Assembly (NCBI GenBank): GCA_027306715.1
Contig: DAHUZG010000202.1
Coordinates: 1-23,521, forward strand
Length of the DNA stretch: 23,521 nt
DNA from: Acidimicrobiaceae bacterium
GTDB lineage: Bacteria; Actinomycetota; Acidimicrobiia; Acidimicrobiales; Bog-793
Reading direction: 5' to 3'
Part shown: positions 1 through 9,467 of the stretch, in pieces
How the letters are laid out: the number at the start of each line of letters is the position of its first letter
Position numbering within the stretch: the stretch's first letter is position 1
Position numbers and translations under genes: made by a program
Notes under the pieces: generated by a model
The model's input: only the letters and a program-made list of their open reading frames with translations
Database searches by the model: none
Told to the model about the DNA's origin: nothing

Positions 1-2
1 AC

Positions 3-389
3 CACGAGCTGTTCGTCGCCGTGATCGAGGCGGCGGTACGGCTGGGCGGTGCCGGCGAGCAGGGCGGCGACGTCCACCTCGAGATGGCGGGGATGACCTT
101 CATCGACGTCGACGGAGCCCGAGCCCTCGTCGCGGTGGCCGACGGCCTCGGTCCCGGCCGCCGTCTCGTGCTGCACCATCCGCCCCGACTGCTCGTGCGG
201 ATGCTGCGAGCCGCATGGACGTACACCCCAGGCCTCGTCCTCGACGCCGGAGAGCTACGACCCCTGCCCGGGAATGCAGCTGTGGCCCGGACCCGGGGCG
301 CGGGCCACAGCGAGGCGCGAGCGGCGGCGCTCAGCACGCCGGGCGAGCTCGACGGCGCCTTTCCGGCAACGGCCTTTGACGGCAGCTGA
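3..389 (+). CDS. STAS-domain protein (anti-sigma factor antagonist-like), 5' truncated by window edge
   Basis: The reading frame is open from the first bases of the window. It reads HELFVAVIEAAVRL before the first in-frame GTG (position 21), so the true start probably lies upstream. The visible part resembles a STAS fold: a beta strand (VHLEMAGMTFIDVDGARALV, with the D-x-D/G turn where SpoIIAA-like antagonists carry their Ser/Asp), an alpha helix, then RRLVLHHPPRLLVRML. STAS proteins bind anti-sigma kinases in partner-switching cascades. The Ser/Thr usually phosphorylated in such antagonists appears to be Asp here (FIDVDGAR), so phosphorylation control is doubtful. The last 40 residues are low-complexity. 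A SpoIIE-type phosphatase lies at 5486, the usual partner class, but it is not adjacent. Family assignment rests on pattern only. Confidence 0.55.
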   Translation, partial: HELFVAVIEAAVRLGGAGEQGGDVHLEMAGMTFIDVDGARALVAVADGLGPGRRLVLHHPPRLLVRMLRAAWTYTPGLVLDAGELRPLPGNAAVARTRGAGHSEARAAALSTPGELDGAFPATAFDGS

Positions 390-410
390 GCGACCGGGCG
401 AGGGGAGCGA

Positions 411-2281
<1,871 letters not shown>

Positions 2282-2426
2282 TTGCAAGGTGTCGAGCTCG
2301 CTAGGTGCCGACCGCCGCCCGCCAACGGCTCTGCCGAGCCGACGTGCTTGACGGACTTGCCCCGGGCCGGCGCCAGAAGCGACGCTGTCCCCGGGCGCGA
2401 CGATCTTCCCGTCCACGAGGAGAACG
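2282..2426 (+). promoter_or_regulatory. divergent hutU / hisD intergenic region with hisD ribosome binding site
   Basis: This 145-bp gap separates the minus-strand small ORF-hutU unit from the plus-strand hisD-hutH unit. A clear Shine-Dalgarno GAGGAG (2417-2422) sits four bases before the hisD ATG and fixes that start. A TTGCAA hexamer at 2282-2287 and TAGGTG further on are possible promoter elements, but the spacing is poor and I cannot assign a promoter with confidence. The stretch 2236-2290 is noticeably less GC-rich than its surroundings, as expected for the start of the minus-strand unit. Confidence 0.4.
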
Positions 2427-3785
2427 ATGACATCCGAGCAAAACGGATCGAGGCGCCCGGACGGCCCGATGCGCCTGATCGGCCGCTGGAGCGAGCTCGA
2501 CGACAAGGCACGGCGCGCCGTCACGACGCGCGGGCTCTCCGCCATCTTCGACCCGGCGCTTCGCGAGTCGATCGTCGAGCTGCTCGAAGACGTGCGCCGC
2601 AACGGCGACGAGGCGGTCTGTCGAGCCCTCGAGCGGTTCGACGGCTGCCGGGTGACGCCGAGCCAGCTGCGCGTCGGCCTCGACGAGCGGCGAGCAGCCC
2701 GCCGGCAGGTGAGTAGCGAGCTGCTCTCGGCCGTGCGCGACGCCATCGACCACGTCAGGCGCTTCAACGAGCAGGTCGTGGCCCGCGCCGACTGGAGCTT
2801 CGAGAGCGAGCCCGGGCTCGTGGTCGGCGAGAGGTACTCGCCGATCGAGAGCGCCGGCCTCTTCGTCCCCGGTGGCAAGAACACCTTCCCCTCGGTGCTC
2901 GTGCAGATCGGCACACCCGCCGTCGTCGCCGGCGTGCGCCGGATCGCCGTTGTCGTGCCCCCGGTGCCCGGCTCTGACGGCGAGGTCGATCCCGCCGTTC
3001 TCGCGGTGGCGGACGAGCTCGGGATCGAGGACGTCTTCAGGGTCAACGGCCCCGCAGGGATCGCCGCTCTCGCCTTCGGCACCGAGTCGATCCCGAGGGT
3101 GCGCAAGGTGCTCGGCCCAGCGAGCCCTGCGGTCACCTGCGCCCAGGTCGAGGTGCAGCGCTACGGGACGGTCTCGACGATGCTGCTCGGCCCGAGCGAG
3201 AGCCTGATCCTCGCCGACGACACCGCCGATCCCCGCCTCCTTGCCGCCGACCTGCTCAACGAGGCCGAGCACGGCGACGACTCGGCGAGCCTGCTCGTCA
3301 CCGACTCCGAGGCGCTGCTCGCCGCCACCCAGGTCGAGCTCGCCCGCCAGCTCGAGGTGCTGCCGGAGCCGTTCCGCCGCCACGCCGCGGCAGCGATCGG
3401 CGAGAACGGGGGCGCTGTCCTTGTCGCCGACCTCGAGGAGGGCGCCGAGGTCGCGAATGCGTACGCGCCGGAGCACCTGATGATCGTCGTCGGCGACGAG
3501 GACGGCGTGCTCGACCGCCTGCACGACGCCGGCGAGATCCTCGTCGGCCAGCAGACTCCCTTCTCGGCCGGCAACTTCCTCATCGGCTGCCCGGCGACGC
3601 TGCCGACGAGCGGCTACGCCAAGGTCTCGAGCGGCGTCACCGCCGAGGCGTTCCGGAAGAGGACCGCCATCGCCCGTGCCGATCACCGGGCGCTCGAGCG
3701 GATGGCGCCCTCGATCGTCGCCCTGAGCCGCCACGAGCGCTTTCCGGCCCACGAGGCGGCGGTGCGCGCCCGGTTCGAGCCGTGA
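2427..3785 (+). CDS. hisD: histidinol dehydrogenase family protein (divergent HisD paralogue)
   Basis: The 452-residue protein has the HisD fold signatures: YSPIESAGLFVPGGKNTFPS (137-156), GPSESLILAD (255-264), DLLNEAEHGDD (275-285), AYAPEHLMI (345-353) with the catalytic Glu349-His350 pair, and a C-terminal AHEAAV (His442). Canonical HisD oxidises L-histidinol to histidine with NAD+ and Zn2+. Several residues expected in the biosynthetic enzyme differ. The Zn-ligand Gln of xQAEH is Glu279, the Zn-ligand Asp of SAGDY is Asn383, the GTNHVLPT segment reads GCPATLPT, and GGAQAI reads NGPAGI. The ATG has a good Shine-Dalgarno. The stop overlaps the hutH GTG, so it is cotranslated with a catabolic gene rather than with his biosynthesis genes. 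It is probably a dehydrogenase of another imidazole or polyol substrate; the substrate is unknown. Confidence 0.88.
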   Translation: MTSEQNGSRRPDGPMRLIGRWSELDDKARRAVTTRGLSAIFDPALRESIVELLEDVRRNGDEAVCRALERFDGCRVTPSQLRVGLDERRAARRQVSSELLSAVRDAIDHVRRFNEQVVARADWSFESEPGLVVGERYSPIESAGLFVPGGKNTFPSVLVQIGTPAVVAGVRRIAVVVPPVPGSDGEVDPAVLAVADELGIEDVFRVNGPAGIAALAFGTESIPRVRKVLGPASPAVTCAQVEVQRYGTVSTMLLGPSESLILADDTADPRLLAADLLNEAEHGDDSASLLVTDSEALLAATQVELARQLEVLPEPFRRHAAAAIGENGGAVLVADLEEGAEVANAYAPEHLMIVVGDEDGVLDRLHDAGEILVGQQTPFSAGNFLIGCPATLPTSGYAKVSSGVTAEAFRKRTAIARADHRALERMAPSIVALSRHERFPAHEAAVRARFEP

Positions 3786-5365
3786 CCGCCGGGCAGGCGC
3801 CGGCGCGGGTGGCGCATCCGGCGGCGCGCGAGGTCGTCACCCTCGACGGTGCGACGCTCACACCCCGCGAGCTCGTCGCCATCGTCCGCGGCGACGCCCA
3901 CGTCCAGCTCTCCGAGCGGGCGCTGGGGTCGATCGCCGCCGGGCGGCGATCCGTCGAGGTTCTCGCCGCCGCGCCCGAGCCTGCCTACGGGGTGTCCACG
4001 GGTTTCGGCGCCCTCGCGACCCGACACATCCCGAGCGAGCTGCGGTCGGTCCTGCAGGCCAACGTCGTGCGCTCGCATGCCGCCGGGATCGGCCCGCCCG
4101 TCGAGCGGGAGGTCGTGCGCGGGCTGATGGCGCTGCGCCTTCGCACCCTCGCCTCGGGCCGCACGGGAGTCCGCCCGGTGATCGCCGAGACGCTGGCGGC
4201 CGTGCTCAACGCCGGCATCTCGCCGGTCGTGCCCGAGCACGGGTCGCTCGGCTGCAGCGGCGACCTGGCGCCGCTCGCCCACTGCGCGCTCGCTCTCATC
4301 GGCGAGGGGGAGGTCGACGTCGCCGGCGGAAAGCGGCTCCCGGCGGCCGAGGCGCTGGCGGCGGCGGGGATCGCTCCGGTCAGGCTCGAGGCAAAAGAAG
4401 GCCTGGCACTGATCAACGGCACCGACGGGATGCTGGCGATGCTCGTCCTCGCCGTGGAGGACCTCGGGGCGCTGTGCCGGGCGGCCGACGTGACGGCGGC
4501 GATGAGCGTCGAGGCGCTTCTCGGGACCGACCGCGCCTATCTGCCGGAGCTGCAGGCACCGCTCCGTCCCCATCCGGGCCAGGCGGCGAGCGCCGCCAAC
4601 CTGCTCGCGCTGCTCGCCGGCTCGGAGATCGTGGCGTCACATCTCGCCGGCGACACCAGGGTCCAGGACGCCTACTCGTTGCGCTGCGCCCCGCAGGTCA
4701 ACGGCGCCGTGCGCGACACCCTCGAGCACGCCCGCACCGTCGCCGAGCGCGAGCTGCAGGCGACGATCGACAACCCGGTCGTGCTCGAGGACGGGCGGCT
4801 CGCCTCGAACGGCAACTTCCACGGCGCGCCGCTCGGCTACGTCCTCGACTTCCTGGCCATCGCCGCCGCCGACCTGGCATCGATCGCCGAGCGCCGGACC
4901 GACCGCCTCCTCGACCCCGTCCGCTCGCACGGACTCCCTGCCTTCCTCGCCGCCGACCCCGGCGTCGACTCCGGGCTGATGATCGCCCAGTACGCGCAGG
5001 CGGCGATCGTCTCGGAGTGCAAGCGCCTCGCCGCCCCGGCGAGCGTCGACTCGATCCCGAGCTCGGCGATGCAGGAGGACCACGTCTCGATGGGCTGGAG
5101 CGCCGGGCGAAAGCTGCGCCGCTCCCTCGAGGGGCTCGGGCGCGTCATCGCCGTCGAGCTCGTCGCCGCGGCACGAGGCGTCGAGCTGCGAGCGCCGCTC
5201 TCGCCCTCGCCGGCGACGGCGGCAGCGATCGGCGCTCTGCGCGGGGTCGTGCCGGGCCCGGGAGCTGACCGCTACCTCTCCCCCGAGCTCGCCGCGGCCG
5301 AGGAGCTCGTCTGCTCGGGCCGGCTCGTCGCCGCGGTCGCCGCGGTCCTCGGCAGTCTCGCCTGA
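3782..5365 (+). CDS. hutH: histidine ammonia-lyase (histidase)
   Basis: This enzyme catalyses non-oxidative deamination of L-histidine to urocanate, the entry step of the Hut pathway, in the cytoplasm. Visible signatures are YGVSTGFG with catalytic Tyr69, RSHAAG with His99, and the prosthetic-group loop GSLGCSGDLAPLAH, where Cys158-Ser159-Gly160 would cyclise to MIO. Also present are ALINGTDGM, ATIDNPVV, GNFHG, and a late block DSIPSSAMQEDHVSMG that is characteristic of the family. The length of 527 residues is normal. The GTG start lies inside the hisD stop (GTGA, 4-bp overlap), so translation is probably coupled; no separate Shine-Dalgarno is evident. The triad has Cys in the position usually held by Ala, an accepted variant in this family. 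Confidence 0.97.
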   Translation: MTAGQAPARVAHPAAREVVTLDGATLTPRELVAIVRGDAHVQLSERALGSIAAGRRSVEVLAAAPEPAYGVSTGFGALATRHIPSELRSVLQANVVRSHAAGIGPPVEREVVRGLMALRLRTLASGRTGVRPVIAETLAAVLNAGISPVVPEHGSLGCSGDLAPLAHCALALIGEGEVDVAGGKRLPAAEALAAAGIAPVRLEAKEGLALINGTDGMLAMLVLAVEDLGALCRAADVTAAMSVEALLGTDRAYLPELQAPLRPHPGQAASAANLLALLAGSEIVASHLAGDTRVQDAYSLRCAPQVNGAVRDTLEHARTVAERELQATIDNPVVLEDGRLASNGNFHGAPLGYVLDFLAIAAADLASIAERRTDRLLDPVRSHGLPAFLAADPGVDSGLMIAQYAQAAIVSECKRLAAPASVDSIPSSAMQEDHVSMGWSAGRKLRRSLEGLGRVIAVELVAAARGVELRAPLSPSPATAAAIGALRGVVPGPGADRYLSPELAAAEELVCSGRLVAAVAAVLGSLA

Positions 5366-5427
5366 TCGGCGGGGCAGTCTCGGCCGGCGGGCGAGCTGCC
5401 GCCTGAACGCCGAACTGACCGGGCGGT

Positions 5428-5485
5428 TGTAGCATGTGGGTATTCCCATTGGCTCTATTTCGAACGTGAGAGAGCAACTGCCGGG
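5428..5485 (+). promoter_or_regulatory. probable promoter/operator and RBS of the SpoIIE phosphatase
   Basis: The 120-bp gap after hutH becomes locally AT-rich. It contains a perfect 4-bp-stem inverted repeat TGGGTATTCCCA (5437-5448), followed by TGGCTCTATTTCG. A weak Shine-Dalgarno (GAGAGAG) ends about 13 bases before the ATG at 5486. The dyad could be an operator or part of the promoter; hexamer assignment is not secure. No hairpin-plus-T-tract terminator for hutH is seen. Confidence 0.35.
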
Positions 5486-6781
5486 ATGAGCAGCGACCGC
5501 GAGGCGGGGCCCGCACCGTTGACCGGGCCCGCACCCGGACCCGGTCAGCCGGCCTGCTCGCCCGTGATGGGGCAGCTGGCCGGCGTGCCGAGCTCGCTCG
5601 GGGCGCTCGGGGAGCTCGAAGCCGGCAAGGACCTGCACCGGCTCCGGGCGATCCGGCGGGCCGGCCTTCTCGCCCCCGGGCAGCTCGCCGACTCCTCGAG
5701 GCTCGCGCACCTCGCCCGCCGGGTGCGGCACGTCCCCCTGAGGGCCGCGGCCGGGCTCGTGGTCGGCTTGGCGATGATCGGCGCCGCTGTTGTCGCGCGC
5801 ATCGGCGCTGACTGGGTCGGCATACTCGGCACGATCGCCTCCGCGCCGATCGCCACCGCGCTCATGAGCGGTCCGCTGGCGACGCTCTTCGTCGGTGTGT
5901 TGGCGGTCATCGCCGCGGTCAGCGCCGCTGGCGCCGAACGGCCGGCAGCCTCGCTCGCAGCGCTGGCGAGCTTCGGCCTGCTGACATCGCTCTCCTCGCT
6001 GATCGCAGTGGGCCTCACCCTGCAACGACGACTGCTCGCCTCGCGCGTCGAGCGCCTCGTGGCGGCAGCGCGCGTGGTCCAGGCCGCCGTCCAACCCGAG
6101 CCACCGCCTGTTATCGACGACTACTCGTTCGCCGCGCGCTACTTCCCCGCCGACCCGAGCGCCCGTCTCGGCGGCGACTTCTACTCCGTGCTCGAGACGC
6201 CCTTCGGGATCCGCCTGATCATCGGCGACGGCTGCGGGAGCGGGCTTGCCGTCATCCACCTCGCCGTTGCCGTCCTGGCCAGCTTCGGCGAGCTCGCCCG
6301 TGCCGAGCCCGACCTCTCGGCGGTGGCGCGAGTGCTCGACCGGCGAGTCGGCGAGGACTCCACGCCGGGCGACTTCGTCACCGCCGTGATCGTCGAGCTC
6401 GCCTCCGACGGGACCATCCGCTACGTCAACTGCGGCCACCCGGACCCGATCGCGGTCAGCCCCGAGCAGGTGCGCGTCGTCACCCCGAGGAACCGCTGCG
6501 TGCCGCTCGGCCTCGGCGCCCACCCGGTGGTGCAGTCCGAGCATCTGCAAGCGGGTGAGCGGATGCTGCTGTTCACCGACGGCGTCTCGGAGTGCCGCGA
6601 CCACGACGGCGGGTTCTTCGACGTCGTTGCCGAGGCGGGGGCGCTGCGCGGCCAGGGCGGGCTCGGCCGTGGGGTCGCCACGCTGGCCTCCGACCTCCGC
6701 GCCCATAGCGGTGGTCGCCTCAACGACGACGCCACCTTGTTCGCCTTCGAGTGGTCACCACCTCCGGCCGGCCGGGACTAG
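5486..6781 (+). CDS. membrane-anchored SpoIIE/PP2C-type serine/threonine phosphatase
   Basis: The N-terminal half is cytoplasmic and low-complexity to about residue 80. It is followed by four hydrophobic segments (about 86-106, 110-127, 130-150, 155-178) and a short linker (QAAVQPEPPP) typical of RsbU-like proteins. The C-terminal SpoIIE domain (about 210-425) has the metal-binding acidic residues in GGDFY (Asp231), IGDGCGSG (Asp248), FTDGVSE (Asp365) and NDDATL (Asp414/415). Such enzymes dephosphorylate STAS antagonists and so release sigma factors in stress or developmental switches. No sensory PAS or GAF domain is visible, so the membrane segments are the likely input. The window also carries a STAS protein at 3-389 as a conceivable partner. 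It stands alone between hutH and a leaderless downstream gene. Start ATG 5486; M28 is possible. Confidence 0.9.
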   Translation: MSSDREAGPAPLTGPAPGPGQPACSPVMGQLAGVPSSLGALGELEAGKDLHRLRAIRRAGLLAPGQLADSSRLAHLARRVRHVPLRAAAGLVVGLAMIGAAVVARIGADWVGILGTIASAPIATALMSGPLATLFVGVLAVIAAVSAAGAERPAASLAALASFGLLTSLSSLIAVGLTLQRRLLASRVERLVAAARVVQAAVQPEPPPVIDDYSFAARYFPADPSARLGGDFYSVLETPFGIRLIIGDGCGSGLAVIHLAVAVLASFGELARAEPDLSAVARVLDRRVGEDSTPGDFVTAVIVELASDGTIRYVNCGHPDPIAVSPEQVRVVTPRNRCVPLGLGAHPVVQSEHLQAGERMLLFTDGVSECRDHDGGFFDVVAEAGALRGQGGLGRGVATLASDLRAHSGGRLNDDATLFAFEWSPPPAGRD

Positions 6782-6862
6782 GGAGCTCGACGCCCTGGCT
6801 CATTCGGTGCTCGCCTGGCCGGCGGCCCGGAACCAGCTTCGCTCACCTCTCGAGCGGACTGG

Positions 6863-6890
6863 TTGGTCCCCATTAGGCTGGGGTCCGGTG
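6863..6890 (+). promoter_or_regulatory. candidate leaderless promoter of the alpha-hydroxy-acid dehydrogenase gene
   Basis: A TAGGCT -10 hexamer (6874-6879), a common TANNNT form in actinobacteria, lies eight bases before the GTG at 6888. Transcription starting on or next to that GTG would give a leaderless mRNA, which fits the absence of a Shine-Dalgarno. No convincing -35 element is seen at the right spacing. The 106-bp gap 6782-6887 holds nothing else recognisable. Confidence 0.45.
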
Positions 6891-8090
6891 AGACCCTCAG
6901 AGGTACGCGAGCTCGTCCAGCTGCGCCGCCCCGAGCTCGACCCGACCCGGCGGCTGCTGGCCGCGTCGTTCGAGATCGAGGACCTGAGGCAAGCGGCGCG
7001 CCGCCGCCTGCCACGAGCGGTGTTCGGCTACGTGGACGGCGCCGCCGGCGACGAGACGGCGATGGTGGCGAACTGCGCCGCTTTCGGGTCGTGGCGCTTC
7101 ACCCCCCGCCACCTCGTCGACGTCGCCTCGGTCGACACCTCGACCGAGGTCCTCGGATCGACGCTGGCGTACCCGATCGGGCTCGCCCCAACCGGCTACA
7201 CGGCGATGATCCATCCCGACGCCGAGCCGGCGGCCGCCCGGGCGGCGTCGTCACGCCAGGTTCTTTTCAGCCTGGCGACGATGGGGACGACCTCGATCGA
7301 GGACCTCGCCGCCACCGGGGCCTCGCCGTGGTGGTTCCAGCTGTATGCCCTGCGCCAGCCCGAGGGCCGGGCACGGCAGCTCGTCGCCCGCGCCGCTGCG
7401 GCGGGAGCGGCGGCGCTCGTCGTCACCGTCGACACCCCGACGCCCTCGGACCGCCTGCGTGACCTGCGCAACGGCCTCACCATCCCGCCACGGCTGAGCC
7501 TCTCGGCCGTTGTCGACATCGGGCTTCACCCGGGCTACTGGGCGCGGATGCTGCGACGGCCACCGCTTCGTTTCGCCAACGTGTCGGAGAGCTCGGCGAC
7601 CGAGAGCGGTCGGCTGAAGGACCAGTTCAACCCCTCGCTCACCTGGGAGTCGATCTCAGAGCTGAGGCGGACCTGGCCACGGGCGCTGCTCGTGAAGGGC
7701 CCTCTCGGCCCCGACGACGCCCGCCGCGCCCTCGACGCCGGCTGTGACGGGATCTACCTCTCCAACCACGGTGGCCGCCAGCTCGACCGCTGCATCGCGC
7801 CACTCGAGCTGCTGCCGCGGGTGCGGGCTGCGGTCGGCGGGAGCGTGCCGATCGTCCTCGACTCCGGCATCCGAAGCGGCGCCGACGTGGCGCTGGCGCT
7901 CGCCCTCGGCGCCGATCTCTGCATGGTCGGGAGGCCCTACCTCTACGGGCTGGCGGCCGCCGGCGAGCAGGGTGTCGCGAAGGTGATCGACCTCCTCGCC
8001 GCCGGGCTCACGCTCACCATGCGACTGCTCGGCGTGACGAGCCTCGACGAGCTGCGCAAGGAGGGGCCGACCCTCGCCGAGCGAGCCTGA
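6888..8090 (+). CDS. FMN-dependent alpha-hydroxy-acid dehydrogenase/oxidase (LldD family)
   Basis: This TIM-barrel flavoenzyme of the L-lactate dehydrogenase/glycolate oxidase/mandelate dehydrogenase family oxidises an (S)-2-hydroxy acid to a 2-oxo acid. Blocks seen are FGYVDGAAGDE (46-56), IGLAPTGYTAM (97-107), WWFQLYALR (148-156), VTVDTPTPSDRLRDLRNG (179-196), VKGPL (269-273, Lys270), the active-site YLSNHGGRQLD (290-300) with base His294 and Arg297, and the phosphate site LDSGIRSGADV (324-334). The length of about 400 is normal. The frame is open further upstream, but that part overlaps the phosphatase gene. The GTG at 6888, just after a TAGGCT -10 box, is the sensible start. Substrate cannot be told from sequence; the oxidase versus dehydrogenase choice is also open. 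Confidence 0.93.
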   Translation: MRPSEVRELVQLRRPELDPTRRLLAASFEIEDLRQAARRRLPRAVFGYVDGAAGDETAMVANCAAFGSWRFTPRHLVDVASVDTSTEVLGSTLAYPIGLAPTGYTAMIHPDAEPAAARAASSRQVLFSLATMGTTSIEDLAATGASPWWFQLYALRQPEGRARQLVARAAAAGAAALVVTVDTPTPSDRLRDLRNGLTIPPRLSLSAVVDIGLHPGYWARMLRRPPLRFANVSESSATESGRLKDQFNPSLTWESISELRRTWPRALLVKGPLGPDDARRALDAGCDGIYLSNHGGRQLDRCIAPLELLPRVRAAVGGSVPIVLDSGIRSGADVALALALGADLCMVGRPYLYGLAAAGEQGVAKVIDLLAAGLTLTMRLLGVTSLDELRKEGPTLAERA

Positions 8091-8137
8091 GCAACCGGGC
8101 CCGGGCGGCCGGAGGCGAGCACGAGCGGGGCTCAGGC
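8085..8137. terminator. weak candidate bidirectional terminator between convergent genes
   Basis: GCCTGAGC (8085-8092) and GCTCAGGC (8130-8137) form a perfect 8-bp inverted repeat around a GC-rich loop that itself contains CCGGGCCCGG. Both arms include the stop codons of the two convergent genes, which both end in Ala-stop. The symmetry may therefore be partly a coding coincidence, and there is no T-tract. Confidence 0.25.
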
Positions 8138-8488
8138 GGCCGGAGGCTCCTGCAGCTCGACCCAGTTGCCTGCGGGGTCGTAGAGGAACGACTGCCGGCC
8201 GCGACCGACCGGCGCCGGGTCGCTCACCTCGAGCCCGCGCCCGCGCAGCTCCTCGACGACAGAGTCAAGATCGGCGACAGCGAGCGCGAAGTGCTGCCCG
8301 ACGGCCTGCGGCGCCGCTCCCGCGATGAGGTGCACCTGCTGCGGGCCGGCATCGAGCCACGCACCGTCGAATTCGAACTCCGGCCGGTCGTGGCGCAGCC
8401 CGAGGCCGAGCACCCCGGTGTAGAACTCGATCGCCGCCGGCACGTCGGAGACGTTCAGCGAGACGTGATGAACCCCTGTTGGACGCAC
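8132..8488 (-). CDS. VOC (glyoxalase/bleomycin-resistance superfamily) protein
   Basis: The 118 residues form a single VOC domain of two beta-alpha-beta-beta-beta modules: VHHVSLNVSDVPAAIEFYTG at the N-terminus and HFALAVADLDSVVEELRGRG in the middle. It ends with FLYDPAGNWVELQEP, which carries the metal-ligand Glu typical of the fold. His8, His66 and Glu113 are plausible metal ligands. The GTG start is four bases after the nrfD stop, so it is probably the last gene of the formate dehydrogenase operon. A CATACT hexamer six bases before the GTG could also serve a private leaderless promoter, but it overlaps the nrfD end. Function within the operon is unknown; VOC proteins range from isomerases and dioxygenases to resistance proteins. 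Confidence 0.9.
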   Translation of the reverse strand: MRPTGVHHVSLNVSDVPAAIEFYTGVLGLGLRHDRPEFEFDGAWLDAGPQQVHLIAGAAPQAVGQHFALAVADLDSVVEELRGRGLEVSDPAPVGRGRQSFLYDPAGNWVELQEPPAA

Positions 8489-8492
8489 GCTC

Positions 8493-9467
8493 TCAGTATG
8501 CCCAACCAGCGGTCGGCGGGCGAGCGCTCCGGCCGGGACGGTCGCGGCTTCGGCGCTCGAGCCGCTGGCGCTGGGGGACGACGGTGTACCTCGGGTCCTC
8601 CGCAGAGCTGAGCCCGGCCTCGAAGATCGCCCACCGCTCGAGTGCGGACCCGATGACCAGGGCGGCGCCGGAGAGCCTCGTCGTCGCTGCCCGGCCGCGG
8701 CCGGCGACCGCCAGCGCCACGCCGGCGCCGCTCGACAGCTGCGCGGCGCGGCTGAAGCGCTTCGCCTTGCCTTGGCGATAGGCCTCTCTCGGCATTCCCA
8801 TCCGCTGCTGCATCAGCGCCACGACGGCGAGCTCGATCACTGCGCCGGCGGTGCCGAGCAGCCGCGCCGGCCGGACCTCCGCCAGCGGGGCGGCGAGCAT
8901 CCCGAGACCGCCCGCCGCGCTCGCCGCCGATGCGACGAAGACGAAGGGCATCTCCTCGAACCCGTCGTGCCAGGCAGGAACAGCGGTGTCACAGATGAGC
9001 GCCGCGGTGTAGGCGGCAACCTCGGGACCGAGGAGAGCGGCGACCGCGGTGGCGACCGACCCGACCGGCTCGGCGATGCCGGTGAGGTCGCTCAGCGCGG
9101 CGATCGTCGCCGCCGGGGCGTAGGCCGAGAGCAGCCACGAGCCGACGCTCATCGGGGAGGTTGGCTTGAACGTGCGCAGCATGTTCAAGAACCGATCACG
9201 GCGGCCGAGGTCGTGAACGAGGGCGACGAGCGAGAGGCCGGCCGCTGTCGTGCAGCCGAGCTTCATCACCCGTGCCAAGCCGGCACGGCCGGTCAGCTGG
9301 GCGCCGGCCGCGAGCGCCGAGCCGGCGCCGGCGAGGCCGCCGAGGAAGAGATAGCCCGGGATGTCCGGCGACCCCCACACCGGCTTGTTGAGGATCGGCT
9401 GGCCGGAGTAGGAGCGGAATTCCGCCGCCGGGACGGTTGGCTGCTCGCCTCGGGCGCCCGTGCTCAT
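8493..9467 (-). CDS. nrfD: NrfD/PsrC-family membrane subunit of formate dehydrogenase
   Basis: This is an integral membrane quinone-interacting subunit that passes electrons from the iron-sulfur subunit to the quinone pool. Eight or so hydrophobic segments can be counted (for example IPGYLFLGGLAGAGSALAAG, TTAAGLSLVALVHDLG, FVFVASAASAAGGLGML). The family-typical start KPVWGSPDIPGYLFLGG and HDLGRRDRFLNMLRTFKPTSPMSVG, interrupted by charged loops, are recognisable. The frame is open to 9551, but the ATG at 9465-9467 overlaps the TGA of the ferredoxin subunit (ATGA), the natural coupled start; it gives 324 residues. The C-terminal 35 residues are Arg-rich and cytoplasmic. It lies between the iron-sulfur subunit and the VOC gene. 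Confidence 0.9.
   Translation of the reverse strand: MSTGARGEQPTVPAAEFRSYSGQPILNKPVWGSPDIPGYLFLGGLAGAGSALAAGAQLTGRAGLARVMKLGCTTAAGLSLVALVHDLGRRDRFLNMLRTFKPTSPMSVGSWLLSAYAPAATIAALSDLTGIAEPVGSVATAVAALLGPEVAAYTAALICDTAVPAWHDGFEEMPFVFVASAASAAGGLGMLAAPLAEVRPARLLGTAGAVIELAVVALMQQRMGMPREAYRQGKAKRFSRAAQLSSGAGVALAVAGRGRAATTRLSGAALVIGSALERWAIFEAGLSSAEDPRYTVVPQRQRLERRSRDRPGRSARPPTAGWAY

Noticed and set aside
4240..4275. Cys-Ser-Gly in place of Ala-Ser-Gly in the hutH prosthetic-group loop
   Set aside because: Cys at this position is an accepted variant in the histidase/phenylalanine ammonia-lyase signature and still allows MIO formation, so it is not a defect or a novelty.
4637..6706. 689-codon open frame antisense to hutH and the SpoIIE gene
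   Set aside because: Composition is Arg/Gly/Glu-rich without domains, and the opposite strand has two convincing genes. It is a high-GC shadow, as are the long antisense frames at 10989-12611, 13888-15459 and 21624-23393.
6555..6887. N-terminal extension of the alpha-hydroxy-acid dehydrogenase
   Set aside because: It would overlap the SpoIIE coding region for more than 200 bases, and the family start aligns with the GTG at 6888.
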